A DNA stretch of 32,998 nt from a virus. The stretch's first letter is position 1; every line of letters starts with the position of its first letter. The notes below the pieces were generated by a model. It saw only the letters and a program-made list of their open reading frames with translations, made no database searches and had not been told where the DNA came from. The DNA is taken from positions 1 through 32,998 of IMG/VR virus record IMGVR_UViG_3300028840_002226, one strand, 5' to 3'. This document shows, piece after piece, positions 7,835-15,409 of the stretch. A program made the translations under genes and the position numbers.

Positions 7835-7866
7835 CCGGCCGTCGGCTACCCCCAGCCGACGGCCGG
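7835..7866 (+). terminator. 13-bp perfect GC hairpin ending the capsid unit
   Basis: CCGGCCGTCGGCT (7835-7847) and AGCCGACGGCCGG (7854-7866) are perfectly complementary around a 6-nt ACCCCC loop, 14 nt after a stop codon. A second, weaker hairpin (CCACCTTCGGAAGG region, 7869-7898) follows. There is no T-tract, but stem strength and position between two genes make transcription termination or mRNA 3'-end protection likely. Confidence 0.6.
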
Positions 7867-7924
7867 ACCCACCTTCGGAAGGTCGGCCCGTGGGTGGGGA
7901 TTCATTCGCTGACCAGCGAGAGTC

Positions 7925-10606
7925 GTGGCTGTTCGGAGCTTTGAAGCGCACGTGCTGGACCAGATCGTCCCGACCAGCACGGGAACAGTCGATCTGACGG
8001 TTTCGGGGAAGGGGACCCCGAAAGGCTTCATGGTGTTCGCCTCGAGGCTCCGCCTCAAAAACACGAACATCGACGACATTGCTTGTTCGTGGGGAGTCTG
8101 TGATCTGACCAACTCCCACTGCGTTGGCTTCTGGGCGCAGGACGGGAGTGCGACGCAGAACACGGGGCAGGTGCTCCAGAATGTTGTCGCCTATGTCCCG
8201 GACCCGGACGACAATGGCGCGAGCCCGATCTACGAGCTGTCCTTCGTAACGACCGTGACCGATGGAGTCCGGTTGTCCTTGGACACGGCTCCGCCTGTCC
8301 TCTGCTCTTTCCGCATCGTCCTGTTCTACGGGGAGGACTGCGAGGCGTTCGCTTTCAGCGCGGCTGCCCCGGGCTCGAGCGCGCCGACCACCGTGACCAC
8401 TGGGTTCGAGGTGGACTGTGGGTTCACCGTGAACATGCACGGGACCACGGCAGGGGAGGCGGAGATGAAGATGCAGTTCGGCATCTTCACTCAGACGGAT
8501 CAAGCTGTCTCCCTCTTCTCGTGTGCAGATGGAGGCGGGACATCGTTCTCGGCTCGGGCGTTCTTCGATGATCGCATCAGCATCGACCACGACTACAGCT
8601 CGAGTCCTGGATCGGTAGCGGGCGCCAACATCGTCGAGAACTTCACGAGCACGAGCTTCGACATCGCGGAGTTCAGCCCTGCCGTTGGACCCGGAGACCG
8701 CACAGTCGGACTCGCTCTCGCGACGGGCGTGAGCGATGTCCATGTGGAAGTCGGCGCAAGCACGAGCACTTCGGTCACCTCGAAGGCGTACAACGAAGCG
8801 AGCTTCGAGCCCGAGTTCGTGTACCTGCCCGTAAGTAATGCCACTTCCGAAGGGGCGCTGCTGAATGTCGGGGGCATGAGCCTCGCGTTCTTCGACGCGA
8901 ACACTCAAGCGGTCGAGGCATACTCGGCCAGGTCGAGTAGTGGCACGGGTACTTCCGACAACGATGATCGAGCAGCGGGCACAAAGGCGCTGCACCTTCG
9001 CAATCATGTTACGGGTGCGACGATCATCTCGGCGGAGATCGACGAGGTAACGGGCAGCGGGTTCGGCCTCGACTTCACTGATGTCGTCAGCCCGGCGCGC
9101 TTGTTCGCCTACCTGGTGATCGAGCGCGGCGTCAGCCGGATCCGTGGTCTTACCCTCGCTGGCTCGACGGTCACGGGCACGATCCGCGCCAAGCCCAACC
9201 CGATCGAGGGCAGCTCGGCGGGCGCCGCTTCCGTTACGGGCACGCTGTCCGCCACGGGGGCCATCGAAGGAGCCAGCGCAGGCAGCGCCACGGTGGAGGG
9301 CACCCTCCAGGGCAACATCGCCTTGGAGGCGTCGAGCGCGGGCGCCGCTTCCGTTACGGGCACGCTCGTCGGCAAGGGGGCGCTCGACGCCTCCAGCGCG
9401 GGCAGCTCGACGGTCCAGGGCACGCTCTCGGCCACGGCTGCCATCGAAGGAACCAGCGCGGGCGCCGCTTCCGTGACGGGCACGCTCGCCGCAGCTTCCT
9501 CGATCGAAGGAGCCAGCGCGGGCACCAGCACGACCACGGCGACTCTCGTTGCCACGGGAGCCATCGAAGGCTCGAGCGCGGGCACCGCCACTGTGCAGGG
9601 CACGCTGTCCGCGACGAGCGCCATCGAGGGCAGCTCGGCGGGCACGGTCGCCGTCGAGGGAACGCTGGTCGGCACGGGCTCCCTGGAAGCCAGCTCCGCA
9701 GGCCAGGCGACGGTCCAGGGCACGCTCGCCGCCGCAGGGGGCATCGAGGGCTCCGCTGACGGCGCAGCCACCGTGCAGGGCACGCTCTCGGCCACGGCTC
9801 GCATCGAGGGCAGCACGGCGGGCCAAGCGACCGTGACGGGCGCCGTCCAGTTCGACTCGCTCCAGGGCAGCGCAGCGGGCGTCGCGACGGTCACGGGCAC
9901 GCTCAGCGGAACCGCCAGCATCGAGGGCAAGGTGCAGGCGGGAGCGCGCCCGTCCCCGAGCGCCACCTTGGTCGGCACGGGCGCTCTGGAGGCGACCGCC
10001 GCAGGTGCAGCGACCACCTCGGCCACCCTGGTCGGTTCGTCGTCCCTCGATGGCTCGAGCGCAGGCCAGGCCACTGTCGAAGGCACGCTCGAGGCGAAGT
10101 CCTCGTTCTCCGGCGAAGCGGCGGGCGTCGCGACGGTCACGGGCACGCTCTCCGCGACGGCAGCGAAGCAGGGCACCAGCGCGGGCACTAGCACGACCAC
10201 GGCGACCCTCCGTGCGAAGGTCTCGATCTCTGGCAGCACGGCGGGCCAGGCCAGCACGACCGCCACCGGCAAGGCGCTCGGGAAGATCATCGGCTCGATC
10301 TCCTCCGTCGCGAGCACGGCGGCGACCATCGCCGCCACGGCGGCCCTGTCGGTCTCGATCGCAGCCAGCGCGAGCGCGACCGCCGACCTCTCGGCCACTG
10401 CGCGGATCCAGGGCTCGGTCGCGGGCACCTCGACCGTGACGGCCACGGGCTCGGGAGCGCCCGTGGCCGAGGTCCGGGACATCTTCTCGCTCATGGGATC
10501 CCGCGATGTCGAGACGCCCCTGGTCGGGAGCCGCGATGCGCTCACGCCCCTGGTCGGGCAGCGTTGTACGATCGTCAGCCTCCTCGGAAGCCGGAGCCTT
10601 TCATGA
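7925..10606 (+). CDS. Large repetitive virion protein with 20-residue beta repeats
   Basis: The 893-residue protein starts at GTG 7925. The N-terminal ~400 residues look like globular beta domains (VDLTVSGKGTPKGFMVFAS, later SEGALLNVGGMSLAFFD). From about residue 408 to 845 roughly twenty tandem 20-residue repeats follow the pattern IEGSSAGxATVxGTLxATx, with Gly, Ala, Ser and Thr at fixed positions. At DNA level these are 60-nt repeats (about 9150-10460), some separated by exact 120-nt steps. The last ~45 residues hold about four 10-residue repeats built on LMGSRD/LVGSRD. A beta-solenoid or fibrous stalk is likely, hence a tail- or head-decoration fibre. The gene begins right after a strong hairpin and couples to the next gene by ATGA. 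Confidence 0.75.
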   Translation: MAVRSFEAHVLDQIVPTSTGTVDLTVSGKGTPKGFMVFASRLRLKNTNIDDIACSWGVCDLTNSHCVGFWAQDGSATQNTGQVLQNVVAYVPDPDDNGASPIYELSFVTTVTDGVRLSLDTAPPVLCSFRIVLFYGEDCEAFAFSAAAPGSSAPTTVTTGFEVDCGFTVNMHGTTAGEAEMKMQFGIFTQTDQAVSLFSCADGGGTSFSARAFFDDRISIDHDYSSSPGSVAGANIVENFTSTSFDIAEFSPAVGPGDRTVGLALATGVSDVHVEVGASTSTSVTSKAYNEASFEPEFVYLPVSNATSEGALLNVGGMSLAFFDANTQAVEAYSARSSSGTGTSDNDDRAAGTKALHLRNHVTGATIISAEIDEVTGSGFGLDFTDVVSPARLFAYLVIERGVSRIRGLTLAGSTVTGTIRAKPNPIEGSSAGAASVTGTLSATGAIEGASAGSATVEGTLQGNIALEASSAGAASVTGTLVGKGALDASSAGSSTVQGTLSATAAIEGTSAGAASVTGTLAAASSIEGASAGTSTTTATLVATGAIEGSSAGTATVQGTLSATSAIEGSSAGTVAVEGTLVGTGSLEASSAGQATVQGTLAAAGGIEGSADGAATVQGTLSATARIEGSTAGQATVTGAVQFDSLQGSAAGVATVTGTLSGTASIEGKVQAGARPSPSATLVGTGALEATAAGAATTSATLVGSSSLDGSSAGQATVEGTLEAKSSFSGEAAGVATVTGTLSATAAKQGTSAGTSTTTATLRAKVSISGSTAGQASTTATGKALGKIIGSISSVASTAATIAATAALSVSIAASASATADLSATARIQGSVAGTSTVTATGSGAPVAEVRDIFSLMGSRDVETPLVGSRDALTPLVGQRCTIVSLLGSRSLS
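9150..10460 (+). repeat. Coding minisatellite of ~20 x 60 nt
   Basis: In-frame tandem repeats of 60 nt within the large fibre-like gene. Recurrent words such as GGCGCCGCTTCCGT and ACGGGCACGCT recur near 9226, 9346 and 9466, in steps of 120 nt. One repeat (around 9940) is two residues longer and others near the end degenerate. Such arrays can change copy number by recombination. Confidence 0.85.
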
Positions 10607-11004
10607 CCACGACCAGCCAGGACTTCACGATGTACGCCGGGACCCGGGTGACTGTGCAGATCACGGTTTCCGACGCCGACGGCAGCGGGAACGACGACCT
10701 CAGCAGCAACTACACCGAGCTGGTGTGGGTGCTCGCGCCCTTCGAGAACAACTCGACGAGCGAGTACCGGGATGTGCCCGTGCTGACCAAGAAGTCCACC
10801 GTGGCGCAGGCGAGCACCGGAGGAGACGAGATCGACGTGGCCGGAAGCTCGAACGAGCGCGCCGATGTGCAGCTCATCAAGGCCGACACCGAGGACCTCG
10901 AGGGCAGCTACTACCACGAACTCGAGGGCTTCGATGCCAACGGGAACGGAGTCGTGCTCGCGACGGGCACGGTCACTATCCGCCGGAATGTGATCCACTC
11001 ATGA
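10603..11004 (+). CDS. Ig-like / BppU-type virion protein
   Basis: ATG 10603 overlaps the previous stop (ATGA); the frame is open a little further upstream but lies inside the preceding gene. The 133 residues form a single beta domain: MYAGTRVTVQITVSDADG, YTELVWVLAP, DVQLIKADT, then SYYHELEGFDANGNG and a final ATGTVTIRRN strand. The xDTxxLxGxYYHELxxxDxxG block is characteristic of small phage Ig-like domains related to the upper baseplate protein BppU N-terminal domain. It probably decorates the virion or links the neighbouring fibre protein to the particle. It overlaps the next gene by 4 nt. Confidence 0.65.
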   Translation: MTTTSQDFTMYAGTRVTVQITVSDADGSGNDDLSSNYTELVWVLAPFENNSTSEYRDVPVLTKKSTVAQASTGGDEIDVAGSSNERADVQLIKADTEDLEGSYYHELEGFDANGNGVVLATGTVTIRRNVIHS

Positions 11005-11756
11005 GCCTGATCGACACCACCACGAAGGGCGCCAGCGCCAACAGCTATGTCTCGCTCGATCGAGCGGATGAGATCCTCGGCCAGCGCCTCTATGCGTCGA
11101 GCTGGTTCAACGCCAGCGACGAACCGGATGCGTCGGGCTACGAAGTCGATTCGGGAGGAGCCAGCGCGGGCGCAACCTCAGTTCTCGTGTCCGGCGGGAC
11201 CGGCGTCTTCACCAAGGAGTCGCATGTCCGGTTCGGGACGGGCACGAAGCTGTACAAGGTGACGAGCCCGCTGCGCTCCGACGGACCCCTCAAGATCGAG
11301 CCCGCGCTCACTGCGTCCGTGAACGCGGGCGATGCAGTCACCCGAGTCACGGCCTCGGACAAGGAGAAGGCGCTCATCTGGGCGACCCGCTTGCTCGACA
11401 ACATGATGGTCTGGAAGGGCACGAAGCGCACGAGCGAGCAGGCGCTGCGCTGGCCCCGGTCGGGAGTCGTCGGTCCTGATGGGTTCTTCTACGACTTCGA
11501 CACGATCCCCGTGCTGCTCGAGGAAGGCACGGCGGAGTTGGCCCTCGTGTTGATCGCCAGCGATGTGTTCAGCCGTCCGTCGATCCTCGGACAGGGCATC
11601 GAGCAGGTGAAGCTCGGCCCGATCGACGTGAAGGTCGGCGCGGGCGAGCGCGAGGACGTGATCCCCCAGAACATCCTGTCCCTCCTGTCCCCGCTCGGAC
11701 GCCTCGAGCCTGAGGCGCAGCACGGGACGAAGGTCATTCCTCTGCGCCGCTCCTGA
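11001..11756 (+). CDS. Head-tail adaptor (DnaT-like / neck family) with inserted beta domain
   Basis: The 251-residue protein opens SYVSLDRADEILGQRLYASSWFN and continues after an insertion with KEKALIWATRLLDNMMVWKG, SEQALRWPRSGV and EEGTAELALVLIASD. This is the layout of the phage 'putative DnaT-like' head-completion family (YvsxxeAd, W, LixAtxxlD, W.G, Q.L.WPR), which attaches to the portal as an adaptor. Roughly residues 50-115 are an extra beta domain (GATSVLVSGGTGVF, VRFGTGTKLYKVT, IEPALTASVNAGDAV) closely resembling the insertion in this phage's major capsid protein. Position before the neck and tail-completion genes supports the adaptor role. Start and stop overlap both neighbours by 4 and 1 nt. 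Confidence 0.8.
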   Translation: MSLIDTTTKGASANSYVSLDRADEILGQRLYASSWFNASDEPDASGYEVDSGGASAGATSVLVSGGTGVFTKESHVRFGTGTKLYKVTSPLRSDGPLKIEPALTASVNAGDAVTRVTASDKEKALIWATRLLDNMMVWKGTKRTSEQALRWPRSGVVGPDGFFYDFDTIPVLLEEGTAELALVLIASDVFSRPSILGQGIEQVKLGPIDVKVGAGEREDVIPQNILSLLSPLGRLEPEAQHGTKVIPLRRS

Positions 11757-12145
11757 TGGGCTTTCTCGACGAAGCACTCCGCAAGGTCTCGACTTCCGTG
11801 GTCGGGCTGTTCACCGACGATCCGGCGCTGTTCACGCGGGAGGTGAAGACCTACAACGCCGCCACGGCCACCGAGACCAGCACGAGCACTTCAGTCCAGG
11901 TGAAGACCACGCCGCCGCTCCCGATCACCGTGGACCAGATGCGCGGGAACGGGAACCTCGTGGCGACCGACCTGGTGGTGTACGCTTCCAGCGCCGACTT
12001 CGAGGCCGCGAGCTTCGATCCGAAGCCGGACACCGAGGTCAAGGTGTTCGCCAGGATCGCCGGACGGGACCACAGCGTCATGCAGGTTCTCGACTACCGC
12101 TCGGGAGACCAGTCGGCCCTGCTCGAGATCATCCTCCGAAGCTGA
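11756..12145 (+). CDS. Head-closure / neck protein (probable)
   Basis: The 129 residues start with an amphipathic helix (GFLDEALRKVSTSVVGLF) followed by a beta-rich body (ATATETSTSTSVQVKTTP, DLVVYASSADF, TEVKVFARIAGRDHSVMQVLDYRSGDQSALLEI). A small beta-barrel between the adaptor and the gp10-like gene is where siphoviruses encode the head-closure protein that seals the portal after packaging. The ending VMQVLDYRSGDQxALxEIxLR fits that kind of protein but is not diagnostic. It overlaps both neighbours by one base (TGATG), so translation is probably coupled. Confidence 0.6.
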   Translation: MGFLDEALRKVSTSVVGLFTDDPALFTREVKTYNAATATETSTSTSVQVKTTPPLPITVDQMRGNGNLVATDLVVYASSADFEAASFDPKPDTEVKVFARIAGRDHSVMQVLDYRSGDQSALLEIILRS

Positions 12146-12573
12146 TGGGATTCGCTCAAGATGTGACGACCTTCGCGCAGAAGACCGGGCTGAACACCAG
12201 CCTGGTGATGCGGAAGGCAGGGCTCGACGCCTACGCGGGAGTGCTCAAGCGCAGTCCTGTGAGGACCGGGCGCTTCCGTGCGAGCAACCGGATCTCGCTG
12301 AATGTGCCTGATCTGTCGGTGGCCCCGGAGACCAGCACGATCGTCGGCAACGCGCCCTTCGCCGGAGGGCCGCAGTTGAACCAGGCCGTGAGCATCCTCG
12401 GCCCGGCGGATGGTGGCGACACCATCTTCATCACCAACGCCCTGCCGTACGCGAAGAAGCTCGAGGACGGCGGGAGCGCCCAGACCAACCGCCAGCCCGA
12501 CGGGATCTACGGCGCGACGATCCAGGAGCTTCGAGCGAGCTTCGCGCAGGTGTTGAGGAGGATCCTCCGATGA
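12145..12573 (+). CDS. HK97 gp10-like tail-completion protein
   Basis: The 142 residues contain the hallmarks of the HK97-gp10 family: an N-terminal helix (SLVMRKAGLDAYAGVLKRSPV), the motif SPVRTGRFRASNRIS at about 38-52, a central beta part, and ITNALPYAKKLEDGGSAQTNRQPDG near residues 92-116, then a C-terminal helix ending in LRRILR. Members sit at the head-tail joint and are needed to complete or attach the tail. Gene order (adaptor, closure, gp10-like, tail terminator, tube) is the standard one. Confidence 0.85.
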   Translation: MGFAQDVTTFAQKTGLNTSLVMRKAGLDAYAGVLKRSPVRTGRFRASNRISLNVPDLSVAPETSTIVGNAPFAGGPQLNQAVSILGPADGGDTIFITNALPYAKKLEDGGSAQTNRQPDGIYGATIQELRASFAQVLRRILR

Positions 12574-13010
12574 CCATGCTCGACGAGACCGAGGTGCGAA
12601 AGGTGTTCCGCGCCGAGCTGAACGGGGTGTCCGGCATCCCGGCAGCGGCCTTCCGCGCCTGGGAGAACCGGGGCTTCAAACCGCCGGATCCCGACGATGG
12701 GCAGCTCTGGATTGAGGAGTTCCTCGAGATCATTTCCGAACGCAAGACCAGCTCCGGCTGCATCGAAGCTGTCGGCACGACGACCTACTCGGTCTGGGTC
12801 CCTTCCAGAAGTGGGACTGAGGATGGAGATGCCCTTGCTCGCGGCATCGCAGAAGCCTTCGAGGCCGGGCAGTCGTTGACCAGCAGTGGCGTCACCGCCA
12901 TCCTGGAGCGCACCGAACGAGCACCGTACCGGGGGTCGGATGACTTCCCGCTGTGGGTCTTCAAGTCCGTGACGACGCGATGGCGCGTCTTCACTTCCGC
13001 AACAGCCTGA
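12570..13010 (+). CDS. Tail terminator protein (DUF4128-like)
   Basis: The 146-residue protein has the features of phage tail terminators. There is an N-terminal helix with RKVFRAELN, a conserved WENRGFKPPDPDDGQLWIEEFL segment at about 31-52, strands around TTYSVWVPSRSGTEDG, a helix DALARGIAEAFEAGQSL, and C-terminal strands VFKSVTTRWRVFT. Tail terminators form a hexameric ring that stops tube polymerisation and docks to the head. Two in-frame ATGs (12570 and 12576) are possible; the first overlaps the previous stop. Confidence 0.8.
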   Translation: MTMLDETEVRKVFRAELNGVSGIPAAAFRAWENRGFKPPDPDDGQLWIEEFLEIISERKTSSGCIEAVGTTTYSVWVPSRSGTEDGDALARGIAEAFEAGQSLTSSGVTAILERTERAPYRGSDDFPLWVFKSVTTRWRVFTSATA

Positions 13011-13026
13011 TTCGAGGCACAGAACC

Positions 13027-14514
13027 ATGTCCAGCACCGGAACCACTCTCGCATCGGGTACGCGAGTCTCGCTCGGCTACGCGCGGGAGAAGACCCGAAA
13101 CACCACCCCCGCCGGTATCGGCACGCCCGTCACGAACATCTCCGCCGGAGCCACGGCCCCGGCGGGTGCGGGCTTCTCGTTCTTCCAGCGGTCCACCGGA
13201 TCGTTCGTGGACGACGGCTTCATCAAGGGCCAGAAGGTGACGACCTCCGGGTTCAGCACCTCCGCGAACAACGGCACCTGGATCGTCCACGGAGTCACGG
13301 CCACCGTGATCTCGGTCCGTGACCCGAACGATGTGATCCAGGACGAGACCGCCGACTCGGCGCAGCAGGTGGTGATCAACCTCCGCACGCTTCGCGCCAC
13401 GGGCCGGAACGTGAACCTCGAGAAGAACATCCTCGAGTCGCAGGAGGTGGACCCCGACGGCCAGGAGACCGACGCCCGCCACGGCTTCAACCGTGTGGTC
13501 GGTTCGCCCGGTTTCCAGCTCTCGCGTGCGGACTACGATGACTTCATCGAGTTCGCGATGGGGCGGGAGTGGGACGACGACATCGCCCTGAGCGGTTCGC
13601 CGGACCTGGGAGTCAGCTCGGCGCAGGACTTCACCCGCGACGCGGGCTCGTTCATCACCGATGGCTTCCGTCCGGGCGACATCATCCGCACGGCGAGCTT
13701 CTCGAACACCGAGAACAACGCGGACTGGCGAGTCACCGCCGTCGCGGCGACGGCGCTGACCGTGGTGAAGACCACCGACGGCACCAGCAAGCCCACGGCG
13801 GAATCCGAAGCCGGTGGCAAGTCGCTGACCTTCCCCGGCAAGCGCATCGACATCGGCACCGACCTCTGCACGATCGTCCTCCAGCGGGCGTTCGCGGATG
13901 TGTCGCAGTACCAGGTGTTCAACGGCGTCGCGGTGGACGAGTGGCAGCTCAACGTGGAGCCGGAGTCCATCATCGGCGGGACCTTCAACCTGCTCGGCAT
14001 GAGCGCGGCGGCCCTGGCCTCCAGCTCGATCTCGGGCAGCGCCGTCCTGGACTCGAGCGGCAACAGCCCGTTCGCCGCCTTCGACGGTGAGATCTACGAG
14101 GGCGGCTCCCGGATCGCCGTGGCGACCTCGCTGGACTACACCCTCAGCCGCAGCCGGAGCCTGAACCCGGTGATCGGCTCGCGCTTCTCGCCGGATGTGT
14201 TCGAGGGCACCGCTCGAGCGACGGGCACTCTCACCGCCTACTTCGAGACGGCTGCGCTGCTGAACAAGTTCATCAACGAGACGGAGTCGAGCCTGTGGTT
14301 CCGCTTCGACGATCCGAACGACAGCACGCAGTTCATGAACATCGTGTTCCCCCGCGTGAAGTACAACGGGGGCTCGATGGATCCGCCGCAGGAAGGCCCG
14401 GTGCCCCTGGAGATGCCCTTCCGGGCGCTCAAGGCGAGCAACCTGGCCGTGAACGGCGGCACGACTCGCAACAGCCTCATGACCGTCCAGGTGTCCAACA
14501 GCAAGGACATCTGA
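13027..14514 (+). CDS. Major tail tube protein (Phage_tube_2-like)
   Basis: The 495-residue protein carries the core of the Phage_tube_2 family in its second half: LGMSAAALASSSIS, YEGGSRIAVATSLDYTLSR, FSPDVFEGTARATGTLTAYF, and FMNIVFPRVKYNGGSMDP. It would polymerise into the tail tube around the tape measure. It is longer than a simple tube subunit because two related ~70-residue domains are inserted, at about residues 45-115 and 195-265. Both contain GSFxxDGFxxG, then SxxxNNxxW and a xVTAxATxxxV strand. These may project from the tube surface as decorations. The gene is flanked by short gaps and a weak ribosome-binding site. Confidence 0.85.
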   Translation: MSSTGTTLASGTRVSLGYAREKTRNTTPAGIGTPVTNISAGATAPAGAGFSFFQRSTGSFVDDGFIKGQKVTTSGFSTSANNGTWIVHGVTATVISVRDPNDVIQDETADSAQQVVINLRTLRATGRNVNLEKNILESQEVDPDGQETDARHGFNRVVGSPGFQLSRADYDDFIEFAMGREWDDDIALSGSPDLGVSSAQDFTRDAGSFITDGFRPGDIIRTASFSNTENNADWRVTAVAATALTVVKTTDGTSKPTAESEAGGKSLTFPGKRIDIGTDLCTIVLQRAFADVSQYQVFNGVAVDEWQLNVEPESIIGGTFNLLGMSAAALASSSISGSAVLDSSGNSPFAAFDGEIYEGGSRIAVATSLDYTLSRSRSLNPVIGSRFSPDVFEGTARATGTLTAYFETAALLNKFINETESSLWFRFDDPNDSTQFMNIVFPRVKYNGGSMDPPQEGPVPLEMPFRALKASNLAVNGGTTRNSLMTVQVSNSKDI

Positions 14515-14561
14515 GCGAGGCTGTTGCTGCACCCGAGGAACGCAACGACCCCTACCATCCC

Positions 14562-14972
14562 ATGGACCTGTCCAAGTTCGACACCAGCACCGCGTCCGAG
14601 TCCGGGCGCTTCCTCCACCTCGAGTTCGACGGCGAGAAGCTGTACGAGGACCGCGAGCCCTGCGGTCTCCGCGTGCTCGGCCCGACCAGCTCGACCTACA
14701 AGCGGATCGAGAAGCAGCTCGAGAAGGCGCGCATGGAGCGCATCCGCATCCAGCGCGGCGGGAAGGTCAAGGGCCTGTCCGGCGACAACGACGAGCTGTA
14801 CGCCTCGCTGGTGACCGAGTACGTGAACCTGACCCTCGAGGGCCAGCCGCTCTCGAACCCGACGCCCTCGGACGTGCAGGCGTTGTTCGACCGCTTCCCC
14901 TTCATCCGGGATCAGGTGATCGCCTTCGTGGACGACGACGCCAACTGGCTGGGGGAGTCCTCGACGAGCTGA
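14562..14972 (+). CDS. Tail assembly chaperone, short form (lambda G analogue)
   Basis: The 136-residue protein starts at ATG 14562. It sits between tail tube and tape measure, the invariable place of tail assembly chaperones. The N-terminal part is beta-rich (GRFLHLEFDGEKLYED), the middle is basic and helical, and the end is acidic (FVDDDANWLG) just before a G-rich run. Near its end an overlapping -1 frame continues without a stop, allowing a longer product (see next entry). The chaperone is expected to bind the tape measure and recruit tube subunits, and not to remain in the virion. Confidence 0.8.
   Translation: MDLSKFDTSTASESGRFLHLEFDGEKLYEDREPCGLRVLGPTSSTYKRIEKQLEKARMERIRIQRGGKVKGLSGDNDELYASLVTEYVNLTLEGQPLSNPTPSDVQALFDRFPFIRDQVIAFVDDDANWLGESSTS
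14951..14957 (+). other. Probable -1 programmed frameshift site (G-run)
   Basis: The zero frame reads CTG GGG GAG here. A -1 slip of the P-site tRNA on GGG (14952-14954) re-pairs perfectly with GGG at 14951-14953 and then reads GGA GTC CTC. That joins the short chaperone to the overlapping -1 frame, which is open until 15409. Location five codons before the zero-frame stop fits lambda G/GT-type control. It is not the classical XXXYYYZ heptamer. Confidence 0.65.
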
Positions 14973-15409
14973 CCGCGTTCGCCAGGGGGTTCTTCACGCT
15001 GGAGGCGCCCGTGCAGGGCGCCTCCAAGTCGAAGGCGAGCGCCGGAGCGCACCTGCGCCAGCTCGCGAAGACGAAGGGCGTGGACCCCGAGAAGCTCGTC
15101 GAGGAGCGCATGGAGGGCAGCGGGGCTGAGATCGGCTTCGACTGCCCTCCTGAGCTGGAGTGGCACTTCCACGCCTTCCTGGGCCTGTCCCGGAAGCGGT
15201 CAGGCGGTGGGTTCGGGGCGAATCCGCTCGCCTGGAGCGAGGTGGAGTCCTGGGCGAGACTCTGTAGGATCGAGCTGCTCCCGTGGGAGGTCGATGTGCT
15301 GATGGCGCTCGACGAGGTGTGGCTCGAGGTACAGCATGGTCGATCTGGCGCAACTGGAAATCCGCATCGAGAGTCGGCAGGTGGAAAGCGCCAGCCGACG
15401 CTTGAATGA
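14954..15409 (+). CDS. Tail assembly chaperone, frameshift extension (lambda T analogue)
   Basis: This is the -1 frame entered near 14954, adding about 151 residues to give a fusion of about 282 residues. The segment contains LDELTAFARGFFTLEAP, KGVDPEKLVEERM, then PPELEWHFHAFLGLSRKR and a C-terminal helix LLPWEVDVLMALDEVW. The PPELxWxxxAFxxLxxxR pattern followed by LxxxDxxW is typical of second tail chaperones. A GTG at 15011 with GGAGG six nt upstream could also start an independent product, so both routes should be considered. The end overlaps the tape measure gene by 74 nt. Confidence 0.75.
   Translation, partial: GVLDELTAFARGFFTLEAPVQGASKSKASAGAHLRQLAKTKGVDPEKLVEERMEGSGAEIGFDCPPELEWHFHAFLGLSRKRSGGGFGANPLAWSEVESWARLCRIELLPWEVDVLMALDEVWLEVQHGRSGATGNPHRESAGGKRQPTLE

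Noticed and set aside
7730-9826. Long open frame of about 700 codons on the minus strand, and another at 9109-10998
   Set aside because: They are antisense to the 60-nt repeat gene and arise from GC-rich codon bias. They have low-complexity Ala/Arg/Gly content, no initiation signals, and cross the hairpin at 7835-7866.
9150-10460. CRISPR array because of regular 60-nt spacing
   Set aside because: The repeats are contiguous and in-frame, translate to a consistent 20-residue unit and have no unique spacers or cas genes.
15240-15275. TCTGTAGGATCG as a promoter -10 inside the chaperone frame, and TACGAT words at 10567 and 23079
   Set aside because: These are single hexamer matches inside coding sequence with no supporting -35 element or conserved context.
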